Positions 1-7,315 of a stretch of DNA of 13,445 bases are shown here, in pieces (position 1 is the first letter of the stretch; each line of letters begins with the position of its first letter). The stretch spans positions 1 to 13,445 of the forward strand of contig CAJOMT010000023.1 in assembly GCA_905235815.1 (NCBI GenBank), written 5' to 3'. Below the pieces are notes generated by a model. That model was given only the letters and a program-made list of their open reading frames with translations. It did no database searches and had not been told where the DNA came from. The stretch comes from an uncultured Clostridia bacterium. GTDB lineage: Bacteria; Bacillota; Clostridia; Christensenellales; Borkfalkiaceae. A program made the position numbers and the translations under genes.

Positions 1-38
1 AATATTTCACACAATCTTATTATAATTATTTTCTTCAT
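1..38 (-). CDS. thiI: ThiI-like tRNA 4-thiouridine synthase, N-terminal fragment (cut by window edge)
   Basis: Only 12 codons lie in the window, reading MKKIIIIRLCEI from an ATG at 38-36 with no stop before the edge. The pattern (several aliphatic residues, then Arg, two residues, Glu-Ile) resembles the start of ThiI, whose N-terminus typically reads ILVRYGEI followed by LKGKN. The ATG overlaps the TGA stop of the cysteine desulfurase by 4 nt (ATGA), and an AAAGGAA Shine-Dalgarno-like stretch lies about 10 nt upstream inside that gene. In Firmicutes a dedicated cysteine desulfurase gene is commonly followed directly by thiI, because the desulfurase passes persulfide sulfur to ThiI for s4U8 in tRNA. 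The identification is inferred from a very short fragment plus this context; another protein beginning with a hydrophobic strand cannot be excluded. Confidence 0.6.
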   Translation of the reverse strand, partial: MKKIIIIRLCEI

Positions 39-1153
39 TTTTTCATTATTCCTTTTAACTTTTGCGCTGAGGTATTGAGTTTATCCACGGCATAGTACAC
101 TTCTTCTTCGGTATTGTTTACCCCGAAACTTATTCGAATAGCGCCGTCTAAAACTTCCGAATTATAGCCGGCGGCGCCGAGTATTCTGCTGTGCCTATGC
201 CTTGACGAACAGGCGGAACCCGTTCCGACTATTATGTCGTAATCTTCAAGCGAGTGCTGTAATACTTCGCCTTTTAACCCAACTGCGGAAAGCGAAATAA
301 TATGCGGCGCACAATTTTCGTCCGAAATAATCTTGAAAATCGACGTGTCGATATTATTTAGCACTATATCTTTCAATTTGCCGAATTTTTCGATATTTTC
401 CGAATGATTTTTATAATGAATTGCGGCAGAAGTCGCAAATGCCGCTATACCGCCCACATTTTCCGTGCCGCTCCTTAGACCGTTTTCTTGTCCGCCCCCG
501 TATAAAAGAGGTGATAAATGTAAATTTCTTTTTTTAATCAATGCGCCCGTTCCCTTTAAAGCGTTGATTTTATGGGCGCTTACGGAATACAAATCCACTT
601 TACCGGATAATTTGTATTTTAATTTGCAATATGCCTGAACTCCGTCGCTATGAAAAATCAACGACGGATTTTTTGCTTTTGCAAGCGCCGCAATTTTTTC
701 AATATCGTTAATGGCTCCCGTTTCGTTATTTACGTGTACTACGGAAACGAAGGAAGTTTTTTCGTCGATACTCGAAAGCAATGCGTCTTCGTTTACTCCG
801 CCGTTTTTTTCGAGCGGCACGAATCGCACGTCGACTCCTCTGTTTTTCAGTTCCTTAAACGCCTCGTATACTGCGGAATGTTCGCCTTCGGTAGTAACGA
901 CGTTTCCGCGCTTTGCAAAGGAGAATATAGCCGTATTATCCGCTTCGGTACCGCCCGACGTGAATACAAGATCATAATCGGAAGAAAACTGCGTTAAAAT
1001 ACACTTTCGGGCTCCAGAAAGCATTTCTTTGATTTCCAAACCGTTTCTGTAAAGCGCAGACGGATTAAAGTACAAATCCGTATTGTATTTTTCAGCCGCC
1101 CGAGCCGCCTCGATGAAAGGCTTGGTGGTTGCGGCATTGTCTAAATATATCAT
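35..1153 (-). CDS. Cysteine desulfurase, NifS/IscS-type, PLP-dependent
   Basis: This 372-aa enzyme removes sulfur from L-cysteine, giving alanine and an enzyme-bound persulfide for tRNA thiolation, Fe-S assembly or cofactor synthesis. Numbered from the start chosen here, it opens with YLDNAATT (3-10). It has GGTEADN for PLP phosphate contact (67-73), the PLP-stacking His92 in EGEH, Asp170 and Gln173 in HSDGVQAY, and SAHK with the Schiff-base Lys195. GGGQENGLRSGTEN is at 219-232 and the catalytic Cys315 lies in GTGSACSS. Length is normal for the family. I chose the ATG at 1153 because AAAGGAC sits 5 nt upstream and the protein then begins MIYLDNAATT, as homologues do; a TTG five codons upstream (1168) would overlap the preceding gene. 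It is third or fourth in a tightly packed unit and overlaps the probable thiI start by 4 nt, so ThiI is its likeliest partner. Confidence 0.95.
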   Translation of the reverse strand: MIYLDNAATTKPFIEAARAAEKYNTDLYFNPSALYRNGLEIKEMLSGARKCILTQFSSDYDLVFTSGGTEADNTAIFSFAKRGNVVTTEGEHSAVYEAFKELKNRGVDVRFVPLEKNGGVNEDALLSSIDEKTSFVSVVHVNNETGAINDIEKIAALAKAKNPSLIFHSDGVQAYCKLKYKLSGKVDLYSVSAHKINALKGTGALIKKRNLHLSPLLYGGGQENGLRSGTENVGGIAAFATSAAIHYKNHSENIEKFGKLKDIVLNNIDTSIFKIISDENCAPHIISLSAVGLKGEVLQHSLEDYDIIVGTGSACSSRHRHSRILGAAGYNSEVLDGAIRISFGVNNTEEEVYYAVDKLNTSAQKLKGIMKK

Positions 1154-1154
1154 T

Positions 1155-1691
1155 TCAGTCCTTTTCAATAATTTGTTTACCTGTAAATGCGATAAGATTA
1201 TCGATATAATTTTGTGTACAATCCATAATAACCATATATTTCAATCCACTTTGATATACGAATATATAAAACAATTGTTCAGCGCTTTTGTTGGGGGTTG
1301 CGTATATTTTTTTTACGGATTTATCGAGATAAATTTTTTGCGATGAGTCACTGCCGAATACTCCGATTTTTTGGACTTCGTTTGCTTCAAAGATAAGCAA
1401 TTTTTTTCTGCGCTTGAAATTTACCACTTTTACAAGTCTCGTCGAACCTGTAACGAAGGTACAATCTACGCAGTAGTAAATTTTTCGCTTGACAAACCCG
1501 AATAACGTTGCGGACAACGCAAAGAATATCACAAAAATCAAAAAACTCCATGAAAAATACAGCATAAAAAACAGCGATATGGCCGCAATAATAATGCTTA
1601 TTACTTCAAAAATCGTATAAATAATATAAACTGTCTTTTGAAGTTTTAGGTTTTTCGGAATTATAGATTCCTCATATAGAACGTCTCTCAT
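1155..1691 (-). CDS. Hypothetical two-helix membrane protein with C-terminal cytoplasmic domain
   Basis: I do not recognise a named family with certainty. The 178-aa protein has a short polar N-terminus, two hydrophobic helices (about 20-44 and 47-67) separated by a tight turn, then a basic stretch (FVKRK, 66-70). The remaining roughly 110 residues are strand-rich and soluble. This topology would place both termini in the cytoplasm. The soluble part has a Cys pair (C74, C77), a basic run (FKRRKK, 92-97) and alternating hydrophobic residues. This is compatible with a small PH-like or other beta domain, and similar small uncharacterised membrane proteins (DUF6106-type) occur in Clostridia. A GGGAG site precedes the ATG by about 6 nt. 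The start follows the mutS2 stop by 14 nt and the stop ends 1 nt before the cysteine desulfurase ATG, so it is almost surely co-translated with both. Confidence 0.8.
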   Translation of the reverse strand: MRDVLYEESIIPKNLKLQKTVYIIYTIFEVISIIIAAISLFFMLYFSWSFLIFVIFFALSATLFGFVKRKIYYCVDCTFVTGSTRLVKVVNFKRRKKLLIFEANEVQKIGVFGSDSSQKIYLDKSVKKIYATPNKSAEQLFYIFVYQSGLKYMVIMDCTQNYIDNLIAFTGKQIIEKD

Positions 1692-1705
1692 TTTTCTCTC
1701 CCGTA

Positions 1706-4066
1706 TTACTTGAATTTTACGAAGGTAACGCCTTGTTCGCCTTCGCCGTATTTTCCGAACCTGTAACTTTCAACTCTCTTATTTCGCCTCAGATATTCGT
1801 GTATAGACTTGCTTAAAATCTTTAAACCCTTTCCGTGAATAATCTTTACTTCGGGCAGGTTGTTTACTATCGCCTTGTCTATAAAATTTTCAACTTCGAT
1901 AAGAGCGTCGGCTGCCGACATACCTATTACGTTTATTTCGGTAAGCGGAACGGTTACAGTATCCCGTTTAAGCGAAACTTGAGTTTTTGGAGGCTCTTTT
2001 TTTGCCGCAACAAAATATAAATCCGATATCTTTACTTTCGATTTTATATCGCCGATCAGTATTTCGCTTTCACCACGCTTTTTGTTTACACTTAAAACCT
2101 CGCAGACCGTATCCATAGGCTTGTAATAAACCTTGTCGCCTATATTTACGTTATCGATAGAAACGGGCTTCAAATCGTTTGCGAATACTTCTTCCTCGTC
2201 GAACGAATATTTCATCTCATCGAGTTTGTTTCTTAAAGTGCTTGCCTTTATCAAATCGCCGCTACTTAGTTCCGCTTTATCGAATAAAATCTTAATTTCT
2301 TCGATTATTTCGTTTGCTTCTTCAGACTTTTCGGCAACTATTCTTCTGGATTCGGCTTTGGCGCTTGCGAATAATTTTTCCCGCTCTCTTATCAGCCTGT
2401 TGCGTTCGCTTTCGATTTCTTTTAACTTTTTCTCTTCTTCGGCTTTGATTTCGGCGAGGTTGCTCGTTACTTCCATCGCCTTTTGCCTCGATTTTTCCGC
2501 CTCTTTTATAACGTTTTCAAACGAAATCTTCTTATCGTCCAAAAGTTCGTACGCCCTCGACGTAAGCGACGGGCTTAAACCCAACATTTTTGAAATTTCT
2601 ATCGCATTTGAACTGCCCGGGGTTCCGATATTGATTTTATAAAGTGGTTTAAACGTTTCGGCGTCGAATTCCATACTTGCGTTTTTAATTCCGTAAGTGG
2701 TGTACGCAAACTCTTTTAACCCCGAATAATGCGTCGTGATAACGCCGTAACTCCTTTTTTCGAGCAAAAATTCTATTACTGCCCTCGCTATTGCGCTGCC
2801 TTCTTCCGGATCCGTTCCCGCACCTATTTCGTCTATCAATACAAGCGAATTTTCGGTTACGTTTTCGGTTATACCGATTATATTTTTAATGTGGGACGAA
2901 AACGTAGAAAGACTTTGCTCTATACTCTGCTCGTCGCCGATATCGCAAAACACGCTGTCGTATAAATTTACCTCGGAGCCCTCGTCCGCTTGTATATATA
3001 AGCCGCTTGCCGCCATAAGCGCAAATAATCCGACCATTTTAAGCGTTACGGTCTTGCCGCCGGTATTCGGTCCCGTTACCAATAAAAACCTGTAATCGGA
3101 GCCGAAAGCAATGCTGATTGGAACAACTTTACGATAATCGATCAAAGGGTGTCTGCCGTTTATTATATTCATTCTGCCCGACGTATTTAATAGCGGTTTA
3201 ACCGCCTTGGTTTTATATGCGTAAATTGCTTTTGCATACGTTACGTCAAATTCTACCAGAATTTTCTCGTTGTATTTAAGTCTATCCGCTATCTGCCCAA
3301 CCTTTTTAGATAATTCGGCTAATATACGCTCGATTTCAGCATTTTCCTCAATTGTCGCTTCTCTTAACGAATTGTTTAGTTCCAAAATTGCCGTAGGCTC
3401 GATAAAAAGTGTGGAACCGGTAGCCGACTGGTCATGTATAAAACCGCTTATCTGACTTCTGTACTCGCTTTTAACCGGTAAAACGTACCTCTCACCACGT
3501 TTGGTAATTATATTTTCTTGCAGATATTTATTGTCTCCTCCGCGTATATACGAGGCAAGTTTCTCACGGATCTGTTCGTTTAACCGCTTTATCTTTTGGC
3601 GAATCTGATATAATTTTTCGGACGCGGTATCGCTCATAGCGTCTTCCGATAAAATCTTCGAACGTATCTCGTTTTCAAGATAATCGTCCGTATAAATTCC
3701 CATAGAAAGAGAATACAAAATCGGTGCGATCTCGGAATACGGAATTAAGGAAGAATATAAAATCTGACTGCTTTTTAAAATCCTCGCAATCCTTAAAAGT
3801 TCGCCCATAGAAAGCGTCGAACCCATAGTCGATCTGTTTAAAATGTCGCCTAAATCGTCGTAAAACTCTATGCCGCTGATACCGTGACTGAACAATAAAG
3901 AATATGCTTCCGCTGTCATATCCAAAAGTCGTTTTGCCGACTCAAACTCGGTTTCGGGCAGAATATTTGCCGCAACGAGCTTGCTTTCGCTTAAAACGCA
4001 ATATTTGGCGAACAAATCTTTTATTTTATTGAATTCCAAGACGTTTATAGATTTTTCGTCGGTCAT
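1706..4066 (-). CDS. mutS2: MutS2: ATPase of the MutS family with C-terminal Smr domain
   Basis: This 786-aa protein has the normal length and domain order of MutS2. The N-terminal core and lever region (about 1-300) lacks the mismatch-recognition domain of MutS1. The ABC-type ATPase has Walker A GPNTGGKT (332-339), signature-like STFSSH (387-392) and Walker B LVLIDEIGAGTDP (408-420), followed by THYS (445-448). A long Glu/Lys-rich coiled coil (about 515-600) leads to a KOW-like strand region (about 635-690) and the Smr domain (about 708-786) with HGKG at 744-747. In Bacillus subtilis MutS2 has been shown to act on collided ribosomes; in other bacteria it has been linked to suppressing recombination. 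The usual LDLRG motif at the start of Smr reads INVIG (711-715), lacking its Asp and Arg, so nuclease activity is doubtful. The ATG overlaps the U32 stop by 4 nt, with AGGGG about 6 nt upstream. Confidence 0.96.
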   Translation of the reverse strand: MTDEKSINVLEFNKIKDLFAKYCVLSESKLVAANILPETEFESAKRLLDMTAEAYSLLFSHGISGIEFYDDLGDILNRSTMGSTLSMGELLRIARILKSSQILYSSLIPYSEIAPILYSLSMGIYTDDYLENEIRSKILSEDAMSDTASEKLYQIRQKIKRLNEQIREKLASYIRGGDNKYLQENIITKRGERYVLPVKSEYRSQISGFIHDQSATGSTLFIEPTAILELNNSLREATIEENAEIERILAELSKKVGQIADRLKYNEKILVEFDVTYAKAIYAYKTKAVKPLLNTSGRMNIINGRHPLIDYRKVVPISIAFGSDYRFLLVTGPNTGGKTVTLKMVGLFALMAASGLYIQADEGSEVNLYDSVFCDIGDEQSIEQSLSTFSSHIKNIIGITENVTENSLVLIDEIGAGTDPEEGSAIARAVIEFLLEKRSYGVITTHYSGLKEFAYTTYGIKNASMEFDAETFKPLYKINIGTPGSSNAIEISKMLGLSPSLTSRAYELLDDKKISFENVIKEAEKSRQKAMEVTSNLAEIKAEEEKKLKEIESERNRLIREREKLFASAKAESRRIVAEKSEEANEIIEEIKILFDKAELSSGDLIKASTLRNKLDEMKYSFDEEEVFANDLKPVSIDNVNIGDKVYYKPMDTVCEVLSVNKKRGESEILIGDIKSKVKISDLYFVAAKKEPPKTQVSLKRDTVTVPLTEINVIGMSAADALIEVENFIDKAIVNNLPEVKIIHGKGLKILSKSIHEYLRRNKRVESYRFGKYGEGEQGVTFVKFK

Positions 4067-6189
4067 TTTATACCCCTATCGTAATTTCCTGCCGTTTTCC
4101 CTCTATATTCGATTTCGCTATCGCCGATAAAGTTATAAACGTTATATTTGCCTTTCGGAATAGATAACTTATATCCGTTGTATACTTCAAATCTGCACTT
4201 GCCGTTGATTTTTATCCTTCTCAAATAAAAATTATAGCCCTTTTCGTCGGTCATTTTTATGATATCTTTTCTGTGACAATTACCGCAATTTCTTCTGAAC
4301 GGACAATATAAAAGTTCCATTACTTTTATACTTCCCTCTGTAAAGACGAAATTATGATTTTTTAATTTGTCTATCTCCTGCTTAGACAGTTCTTGAGAAA
4401 TTACGGCGTCCGCAGTAATTTCATTCTTAATATAGCCTATATCAAATTCATTAAAAATATTAAGACCTATACCTGCTATCACTTTTTTGCCGCTTTGTTC
4501 GGCAATTTTTAAACCGTTGATACCGTCTGAGTAAACGCCATCGAAGAATTTAAGCGCAGTTTCTATTATAGGCTTGTCCGAATCGGAAAGAAATGACGGA
4601 ACGTATAGATATACGGCATCATAATTCTTTTTGATTTTATCAATCTCGGCTAAATTAAGGTTATCGTAGTTAGAAGGCGAAAACACAAACGCAGTATTTT
4701 TTAAGCCTATATCCTTAAACTTATCGCAAATAACTATATTTTCGTAATTCGGATCGTTGTCTTTTTCTGTAAAATCCAACTTTTTAAGAGTTTTGCTTTC
4801 GCGGTTTAAAACGCCGTAAAACAGTTCCTTGTAAAGTTTCGACCGTAGTGCGTTAAGTTCGGATTTAGGAATAAAAACGTTTTCTACCGTCAATTCCTTT
4901 ATAACGGGTAAAAAGGGATAAATATCGGTTTTTGACAAGTTTATAGTTACGGATTCCTCGCTTAGCGGCGCACTCTTTGCGCTTTCTAAGATTTTTTCGG
5001 TTTCGACGACTACGTTGTCTGAACAAAGTTTTCCCTTTTTGCCTATTTTAAATTCTCCGCTTATATAAACGGGTTTTTTCTTATATTCAACGTTTAAAAG
5101 TCTTTCGGCGAGTTTGAAATCTTTCGTTATTCTTATTTCATCGCCCACTTTAACGTCGCCGCTATATTTGAGAACTCCGTTAACTAAAACCGCATTGCCG
5201 ACTTCGTAGCCGCTTCTTAGTAATTTAAAGGCGTCTCCGTCGTTGAATTTTTTATCTGCAACGATTTCGCCATTATTTACTCTTATAACTTTGCCGCACG
5301 CTTCACCGATATGGCTTTGAGTTTTATCGGATAAAATATTTTCGTCTTGACCGTAAATATATCCGAGCGTATAATTTCCTCGGTTAAAAGTCCTCTCTAT
5401 TTCGGATAAGTCGTAATTCTTTCCGTCAAGCGCATTCCTATACGCTTTCGTTGCGGCGGCAACGTATTCGGGAGAACGCATTCTGCCCTCGATTTTTATA
5501 CTTGAAACGCCCGCTTTTTGCAAATCGTTTAAATGCTCTATCAAACATAAGTCGGAAAGCGAAAGAGAATATTTACCGCTCTCCGTTTTGGTATCGATAT
5601 CGTATTTTTGCCTGCACGGTTGCTTGCAAAGTCCTCTGTTTCCGCTGTTACCGCCTATAAAGGAACTCATATAGCAATGTCCCGAAAAACTTGAACACAA
5701 AGCGCCTTGAACAAAGACTTCGGTTTCGATGATTTCGGATATTCTCGCAACGTCTTTTAAATTGGTTTCCCTTGCTAAAATAACTCTGTCAAAGCCGTTT
5801 TCAAGTGCAAATTCAGCGCCGTCAACGTTGTTTATGCCGGCCTGCGTGCTTAAATGCAATCCCAAATTTTTAAAATTTTCCTTTATATATCTGCCTAAAA
5901 ATACGTCTTGTAAAATTACTGCGTCTACGCCTGCCTGGTAGGCAGTGTTCAATTCCGAAAAAAACTTTTCCGTTTCGGAAGATTTTATAAGCGTGTTAAG
6001 CGCTACGTAAACTTTGACGTTTAAGGCGTGCGCATAGGAAACGTAATATGCCAAATTCTCGCCGTTGAAGTTTTTCGCCGCCTTTCTCGCCGAAAAATCG
6101 CCGAGTCCGAGATATACGGCGTCGGCGCCGCAGTTTATTGCAGATAAAAAATTTTTTTCATCTCCCGCCGGAGCAAGTAATTCGAGCAT
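4063..6189 (-). CDS. Peptidase U32 family protein (RlhA/TrhP-like RNA hydroxylase candidate)
   Basis: The 708-aa protein starts MLELLAPAGD and continues GADAVYLG (21-28), the classic opening of the U32 TIM-barrel. The U32 signature is intact at 157-176 (E-VF--GALC----G-CY-SS). Cys165, Cys172, Cys188 and Cys192 are spaced like the iron-sulfur ligands of Escherichia coli RlhA, and GNRGLCKQPCR is at 183-193. A long C-terminal part (about 290-708) resembles the extra region of large U32 proteins and has a second Cys group (C629, C635, C638). Family members once called peptidases include RlhA (23S rRNA cytidine hydroxylation) and TrhP (tRNA uridine hydroxylation); which applies here cannot be told from sequence. 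It heads a unit with mutS2, overlapping its ATG by 4 nt. There is no Shine-Dalgarno site; a promoter -10 lies 6 nt before the ATG, so the message may be leaderless. Confidence 0.92.
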   Translation of the reverse strand: MLELLAPAGDEKNFLSAINCGADAVYLGLGDFSARKAAKNFNGENLAYYVSYAHALNVKVYVALNTLIKSSETEKFFSELNTAYQAGVDAVILQDVFLGRYIKENFKNLGLHLSTQAGINNVDGAEFALENGFDRVILARETNLKDVARISEIIETEVFVQGALCSSFSGHCYMSSFIGGNSGNRGLCKQPCRQKYDIDTKTESGKYSLSLSDLCLIEHLNDLQKAGVSSIKIEGRMRSPEYVAAATKAYRNALDGKNYDLSEIERTFNRGNYTLGYIYGQDENILSDKTQSHIGEACGKVIRVNNGEIVADKKFNDGDAFKLLRSGYEVGNAVLVNGVLKYSGDVKVGDEIRITKDFKLAERLLNVEYKKKPVYISGEFKIGKKGKLCSDNVVVETEKILESAKSAPLSEESVTINLSKTDIYPFLPVIKELTVENVFIPKSELNALRSKLYKELFYGVLNRESKTLKKLDFTEKDNDPNYENIVICDKFKDIGLKNTAFVFSPSNYDNLNLAEIDKIKKNYDAVYLYVPSFLSDSDKPIIETALKFFDGVYSDGINGLKIAEQSGKKVIAGIGLNIFNEFDIGYIKNEITADAVISQELSKQEIDKLKNHNFVFTEGSIKVMELLYCPFRRNCGNCHRKDIIKMTDEKGYNFYLRRIKINGKCRFEVYNGYKLSIPKGKYNVYNFIGDSEIEYRGKTAGNYDRGIK

Positions 6190-6195
6190 ATCTAT

Positions 6196-6223
6196 ATTTT
6201 AACAGATATTTAAAATTTTGCAA
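6196..6223 (-). promoter_or_regulatory. Sigma-A-like promoter of the U32-mutS2 unit, predicting a leaderless mRNA
   Basis: On the minus strand, TTGCAA (6223-6218) is followed after 16 nt by TAAAAT (6201-6196), with a TG one base before the -10 (extended -10). The distance from the -10 puts the expected first transcribed base at about 6189, which is the A of the U32 ATG. The promoter is squeezed between the terminator palindrome and the gene, so there is no room for another leader. It is a prediction from consensus match only. Confidence 0.5.
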
Positions 6224-6225
6224 AG

Positions 6226-6253
6226 AAAAAAACGGGTATATACCCGTTTTTTT
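6226..6253 (-). terminator. Rho-independent terminator after yunB (symmetrical)
   Basis: This is a perfect 28-bp palindrome: seven A, ACGGG-type GC core (CGGGTAT/ATACCCG), seven T. On the minus strand it starts 7 nt after the yunB stop and forms a hairpin followed by a T tract. It is symmetrical and could also stop plus-strand transcription, though no plus-strand gene enters it. It separates the sporulation cluster from the U32-mutS2 unit, and its T tract runs directly into the -35 region of the next promoter. Confidence 0.85.
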
Positions 6254-6259
6254 AAATAT

Positions 6260-6892
6260 TTATGAATTTCCGCTGCCTATTACGCTCGATGAAACGAGTA
6301 CACTCGGAACTTTGCCTATTATTAAATTATCATAAACTAAAATTTTAATGCTCTCGTTTACAGATTTAGTTGATATTTTTGTAACAATCGTGGCCTCGGC
6401 TAATATGTTTAAATACATTAAATGTCTCGTCTGATTTATTCCCGCCGACTGAAATTCGGAAACTATATCGCACTTGACGGAAGATGCCGTCAAAAGTTTC
6501 ATATTGACTTTTGCGCCGAATCCGCTTATCATTCTTATTCCCGAAAATGCGCCCAACGGTATATCCACGCCGTTATTCAACGTGCTTTCAAGCAAAGAGA
6601 AAGTCTTTTTCGCACTTAAAACCGCTAATTCATTTACTTTAAAACTTTGCGTAACGACCATACTGACGTCGCCGTCGTTGTTTTTTTCGATTTCGATAAG
6701 ATCCGAGTAATCATAACCGCCTTCGATAATGGTATCGATTGCACTGTACGAAACGGTAGAAATAGCGGAAATGAAACTTTTTAGAGCATACTCTTCCAAA
6801 ATTCTGTTAGATGAAAAATACAGATATAGAAACAAAATTATAAACGATAATAAAAATGCTGATAATTTAAATAATCTCTTTTTTCGTTTCAT
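6260..6892 (-). CDS. yunB: Sporulation protein YunB
   Basis: The 210-aa protein has one N-terminal membrane anchor (about 8-26) after a basic leader (MKRKKR), leaving most of the chain outside the cytoplasm. The diagnostic family pattern is present. VDIPLGAFSG lies in the middle, and the motif SEFQSAGINQTRH is followed by a strand-rich end resembling the YunB region that carries the conserved VP/VGxVP residues (here IIGKVPSVLV). In Bacillus subtilis yunB is a mother-cell sigma-E gene and its loss impairs sporulation; the molecular role is unknown. It follows spoVAE by 19 nt but has no Shine-Dalgarno site. CATATAAT, 7 of 8 with the sigma-E -10 consensus, ends 5 nt before the ATG, so separate mother-cell transcription is possible. 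Length is slightly shorter than the Bacillus protein. The terminator at 6226-6253 follows. Confidence 0.88.
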   Translation of the reverse strand: MKRKKRLFKLSAFLLSFIILFLYLYFSSNRILEEYALKSFISAISTVSYSAIDTIIEGGYDYSDLIEIEKNNDGDVSMVVTQSFKVNELAVLSAKKTFSLLESTLNNGVDIPLGAFSGIRMISGFGAKVNMKLLTASSVKCDIVSEFQSAGINQTRHLMYLNILAEATIVTKISTKSVNESIKILVYDNLIIGKVPSVLVSSSVIGSGNS

Positions 6893-6897
6893 AATAA

Positions 6898-6905
6898 ATT
6901 ATATG
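6898..6905 (-). promoter_or_regulatory. Possible sigma-E-type -10 element for yunB
   Basis: Minus-strand CATATAAT (6905-6898) differs at one base from the sigma-E -10 consensus CATACAHT and lies 5 nt before the yunB ATG. No convincing -35 (KMATATT) is found 14-15 nt upstream, and in AT-rich DNA such octamers arise by chance. It is listed because yunB lacks a ribosome-binding site and belongs to the sigma-E regulon in Bacillus, whereas the upstream spoVA genes belong to sigma-G. Confidence 0.25.
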
Positions 6906-6911
6906 AAACGA

Positions 6912-7286
6912 TCAGTTCATTTTTGACCTCGAACGGAAAATTAAAGCGTTAAAATAGCCGAATATAATAGCGGCGGTTATTCCGGCAGAAGCTGCGCCGA
7001 GTCCTCCCGTAAACGCCCCGAAAAGCCCTCTTTTGGCGCCGGTAATCGCACCGTTTGCCAATAGATATCCGAATCCGGATATGGGAACCGTTGCGCCCGC
7101 ACCTGCAAAATCCACGAGATAATCGTATAGACCGAACGCTTGCAGTACTACGCCGCCAAGCAAAAAGTAAACGAGTATTTTACCCGACGTGAGTTTTGTA
7201 TAATTTATCAACAGTTGTGCAAGCGTGCATATCGCACCACCTACTAAAAACGCTTTTAAATACGTCATTAAAATTTCGTAAAACAT
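6912..7286 (-). CDS. spoVAE: Stage V sporulation protein AE (SpoVAE/SpoVAEb)
   Basis: This is a 124-aa, four-helix integral membrane protein with the features of SpoVAEb. LVGGAICTLAQLLI is at the start, LTSGKILVYFLLGGVVLQAFGLYD in the first half, and the conserved AGAGATVPISGFGYLLANG (61-79) and GLFGAFTGGLGAASAGITAAI follow. It is part of the inner-membrane SpoVA channel complex that carries Ca-dipicolinic acid into the developing spore and out of it in germination. Its start has the strongest ribosome-binding site in the window (GGAGG, about 6 nt before the ATG), and it lies 29 nt after the spoVAD stop, so the two are co-transcribed. Expression in the forespore under sigma-G is expected from the family. 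Confidence 0.95.
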   Translation of the reverse strand: MFYEILMTYLKAFLVGGAICTLAQLLINYTKLTSGKILVYFLLGGVVLQAFGLYDYLVDFAGAGATVPISGFGYLLANGAITGAKRGLFGAFTGGLGAASAGITAAIIFGYFNALIFRSRSKMN

Positions 7287-7315
7287 TTTATTTCCTCCGA
7301 TTTTAACTGCAAATT

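Noticed and set aside
650..997. Overlapping plus-strand frames of 115 and 88 codons opposite the cysteine desulfurase
   Set aside because: No recognisable protein features; the minus-strand gene is unambiguous.
1151..1168. TTG start at 1168 for the cysteine desulfurase, adding five residues
   Set aside because: It would overlap the preceding gene by 14 nt and has no ribosome-binding site at the right distance, whereas the ATG at 1153 has AAAGGAC 5 nt upstream and gives the standard MIYLDNAATT start.
2133..2642. 169-codon plus-strand frame opposite mutS2
   Set aside because: Its Ser- and Phe-rich translation is the antisense image of the Glu/Lys-rich coiled coil of MutS2; no ribosome-binding site or family resemblance.
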